From: Desulfobacterales bacterium
GTDB lineage: Bacteria > Desulfobacterota > Desulfobacteria > Desulfobacterales > UBA2174_A
Assembly (NCBI GenBank): GCA_025454075.1
Contig: JALOPD010000287.1
Span: forward strand, 1 to 7,572
DNA: 7,572 bases
Direction: 5' to 3'
Shown here: positions 5,814-7,572 of the stretch, piece after piece
How positions within the stretch are numbered: the first letter of the stretch is position 1
How the letters are laid out: each line of letters begins with the position of its first letter
Notes under the pieces: model-generated
Databases searched by the model: none
What the model saw: only the letters and a program-made list of their open reading frames with translations
What the model was told of the DNA's origin: nothing
Position numbers and translations under genes: made by a program

Positions 5814-7572
5814 TTACGCGACAGCGGACTCGGAGGGCGGTGCGGTGAAGGGCAGGGTGAGGGTAAAGGTGGACCCGATGTCGGTGCGGCTTTCGGCCCA
5901 GATACGGCCGCCGTGGAACTCGACGATGCGCCGGGTGATGGCCAGACCCAGGCCGCTTCCGGCCGGACGGCCTAAAGCGGCGTGCCGGCTCTGGCGAAAT
6001 TCCTCGAAGATGACCTCCAGGTCCTCGGCCCGGATGCCGACGCCGTTGTCGGCAACGGCCACTTCCAGGTGGCTCGGCCGTACGTTCAGGCGCACGTCGA
6101 TTCGCCCGCCGGCATCCCGGCAGAACTTTACGGCGTTCGAAAGCAGGTTGATCATCACCTGCATGAGACGGTCCCGGTCGCCGAAGACGGGGGGGGCATG
6201 GTCCGGCACGTCGAGGTTCGCCTGGATGCGCTTTTCGTCCAGCAGCTGGCGGACCGACGCCAAGGCCTCGCGACAAATCTCGCGCAGGTCGACGGGCAGC
6301 ATCTGCCACTGCATCTTGCCGGTTTCCATCTTCTGGAAATCCAGTACCTGGTTGACGAGGCGCGTCAGGCGCTCGCTCTCCTTCACGACCAGGGCGGTCA
6401 GGTTCCGGTGCTGGTCCTGCGGCAGCTGCGGGTTGGCGTGCAGGATTTCGGCGATGGAGCGCACCGCCGTCAGCGGCGTGCGCAGTTCATGGGTGACGGT
6501 GGAGATGAATTCGTCCTTGAGGCGGTCGAGTTCCTGCAGGCGCCGGTTTGCGGATTTCAACTCCGCGTGCGCCCGCTCCAGCTCCCGGCTGTAGGCGATG
6601 ACCTGTCGGGTCTCGTCGAGAATGTTCATCACTTCGCCCAAGCCGAGCGGCTCCTCCTTGACGACGGATGCGACCATCACGCGGGCCGAGGCGGAGCCGA
6701 TGGCGCCGGCCAGCAAGGTCTCGGCATAGGTGACCAGCGCCGGGTTGGCGGTGGACAGCGGACCCCAGCGGATCTTGCGCTTGTCGGCAAAGGCGTTCAG
6801 CGCCTCGGTCGTCCGCTGGGTCCCCAGAAAACGTTCCAGCAGAGACCGCAGGTCCGTCACAAAGGCCGTGCCGCGCCAGATGGAGGAGTCCTCCGGCTTG
6901 GCGGGGTAGGTGAACACATCGACGAAGAGCGCCGCCTGGGTGTGCTCGAGGGCGCTCTGCCGGCTGAAGAGGGACACGCCCGCATACAGACCCGCATTGG
7001 CCAGCAGGCTCCAGAATACGGCGTGCGCAATGGGGTCGAGCCCCTCCAACCCGAACAAGGGGAAGGGCTTCAGGGCCGCGAGGCCGAACAGCCCCCGGGT
7101 GATCGGCGCTTCGTCGATCAGGCCGGCCTCGGCCAGGGAGGGCAGCACCAGGGTGTACCCCCAGACAGCGAACCCGGCCGCAAGCCCGCTGATCGCGCCG
7201 GTGCACGTTCCGTGTTTCCAGAATATGCCCCCCAGCATGGCAGGCGCGAACTGGGCCACGGCCACGAAGGAGATGAGGCCGATGGACACCAGGGCGTAGG
7301 CTTCGCCGATGAAGTGGTAATAGGCGTAGGCTGAAAAGAGCACCAGAGCGATGCTGCCCCGGCGGATGTTCAACACCATGGTGCTGAGTTCCCCGGATCG
7401 GGCGATGCGCACAAACGGCAGGCGCAGCAGCACAGGCATCACCAGGTCGTTGCAGATCATCGTCGAAAGGGCGACCGTGGCCATGATCACCATGCCGGTG
7501 GCCGCCGACATGCCCCCGATGAAGACCAGGAGGGCCAGCCCCTCATGCCGCATGGCCATGGGCAGGGTCAGG
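5814..7572 (-). CDS. SSS-transporter/STAC/histidine kinase hybrid (CbrA/CrbS type), N-terminus beyond window
   Basis: Reading leftward from the right edge, the frame is already open (Leu-Thr-Leu-Pro precedes the Met at 7557-7559) and ends at TAA 5814-5816. The true start lies outside the window. In residues counted from that Met: 1-200 hold the last transmembrane helices of an SSS-like domain, including GGMSAATGMVIMATVALSTM (15-34). A STAC-like linker follows (about 230-320), then a coiled coil (325-350) and a full kinase: H-box THELRTPL with H357, N-box NLLSNAVKF (471-479), G1 DNGVG (504-508), F-box FEEF (518-521) and G2 GSGLGLA (534-540). No PAS domain between STAC and kinase and no C-terminal receiver are evident. 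CbrA and CrbS kinases of this design are tied to histidine or acetate use; CrbS controls acetyl-CoA synthetase expression. Proximity to the synthetase and symporter suggests carboxylate sensing. The receiver at 3247-3621 is a candidate partner. Confidence 0.92.
   Translation of the reverse strand, partial: LTLPMAMRHEGLALLVFIGGMSAATGMVIMATVALSTMICNDLVMPVLLRLPFVRIARSGELSTMVLNIRRGSIALVLFSAYAYYHFIGEAYALVSIGLISFVAVAQFAPAMLGGIFWKHGTCTGAISGLAAGFAVWGYTLVLPSLAEAGLIDEAPITRGLFGLAALKPFPLFGLEGLDPIAHAVFWSLLANAGLYAGVSLFSRQSALEHTQAALFVDVFTYPAKPEDSSIWRGTAFVTDLRSLLERFLGTQRTTEALNAFADKRKIRWGPLSTANPALVTYAETLLAGAIGSASARVMVASVVKEEPLGLGEVMNILDETRQVIAYSRELERAHAELKSANRRLQELDRLKDEFISTVTHELRTPLTAVRSIAEILHANPQLPQDQHRNLTALVVKESERLTRLVNQVLDFQKMETGKMQWQMLPVDLREICREALASVRQLLDEKRIQANLDVPDHAPPVFGDRDRLMQVMINLLSNAVKFCRDAGGRIDVRLNVRPSHLEVAVADNGVGIRAEDLEVIFEEFRQSRHAALGRPAGSGLGLAITRRIVEFHGGRIWAESRTDIGSTFTLTLPFTAPPSESAVA

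Noticed and set aside
5982..7334. 450-codon plus-strand open frame opposite the transporter-kinase hybrid
   Set aside because: It is a shadow of the minus-strand gene, which shows all histidine kinase boxes.
7557..7559. Met codon as the start of the transporter-kinase hybrid
   Set aside because: The frame continues upstream to the window edge with family-like residues, and several transmembrane helices expected before this point are missing, so the gene is truncated by the window.
1..7572. CRISPR array, tRNA, rRNA, insertion sequence or phage gene
   Set aside because: I saw no regularly spaced direct repeats, tRNA-like cloverleaf with conserved T-loop, rRNA segment, or transposase or integrase motif.

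Overview
This window is GC-rich bacterial DNA, roughly two-thirds GC by eye, with dense coding and strong Shine-Dalgarno sites. Gene content fits a short-chain fatty acid uptake, activation and sensing locus of a proteobacterial or Desulfobacterota-type organism. The sequence alone does not fix the genus.

Layout. At 1-588 (+) is the 3' end of a sodium:solute symporter (SSS) gene. A 28-codon membrane microprotein ORF with its own ribosome binding site follows at 632-718. The gap 719-1079 has no credible gene. It holds a perfect 13-bp hairpin, a REP doublet (REPIN-like) that folds as two hairpins inside an outer stem, and a possible terminator. At 1080-3170 (+) is a PrpE/ACSS3-type acyl-CoA synthetase whose C-terminus is frame-disrupted. 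The expected ending is still legible in another frame and stops at 2971, while the open frame runs on through two more REP-type repeats. At 3247-3621 (+) is a receiver-only response regulator. It overlaps by 13 nt a gene (3609-5783, +) for a membrane protein that joins a degenerate histidine kinase to a complete DEDDh exonuclease. Convergent to these, 5814-7572 (-) is an SSS-transporter/STAC/histidine kinase hybrid of the CbrA/CrbS type, cut by the right edge.

How the parts may work together (inference): the symporter with its small partner imports a carboxylate such as acetate or propionate, and the synthetase converts it to the acyl-CoA. The SSS-type kinase could sense the same substrate or its flux, passing phosphate to the receiver protein or to an unlinked regulator. 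CrbS/CrbR-type systems are known to control acetyl-CoA synthetase in Vibrio and Pseudomonas, which supports the association. The most unusual element is the pseudokinase-exonuclease. It keeps the fold landmarks of a sensor kinase but has lost the phospho-acceptor His and the ATP-binding boxes, while all five DEDDh catalytic residues are intact. That suggests signal-controlled nuclease activity at the membrane.
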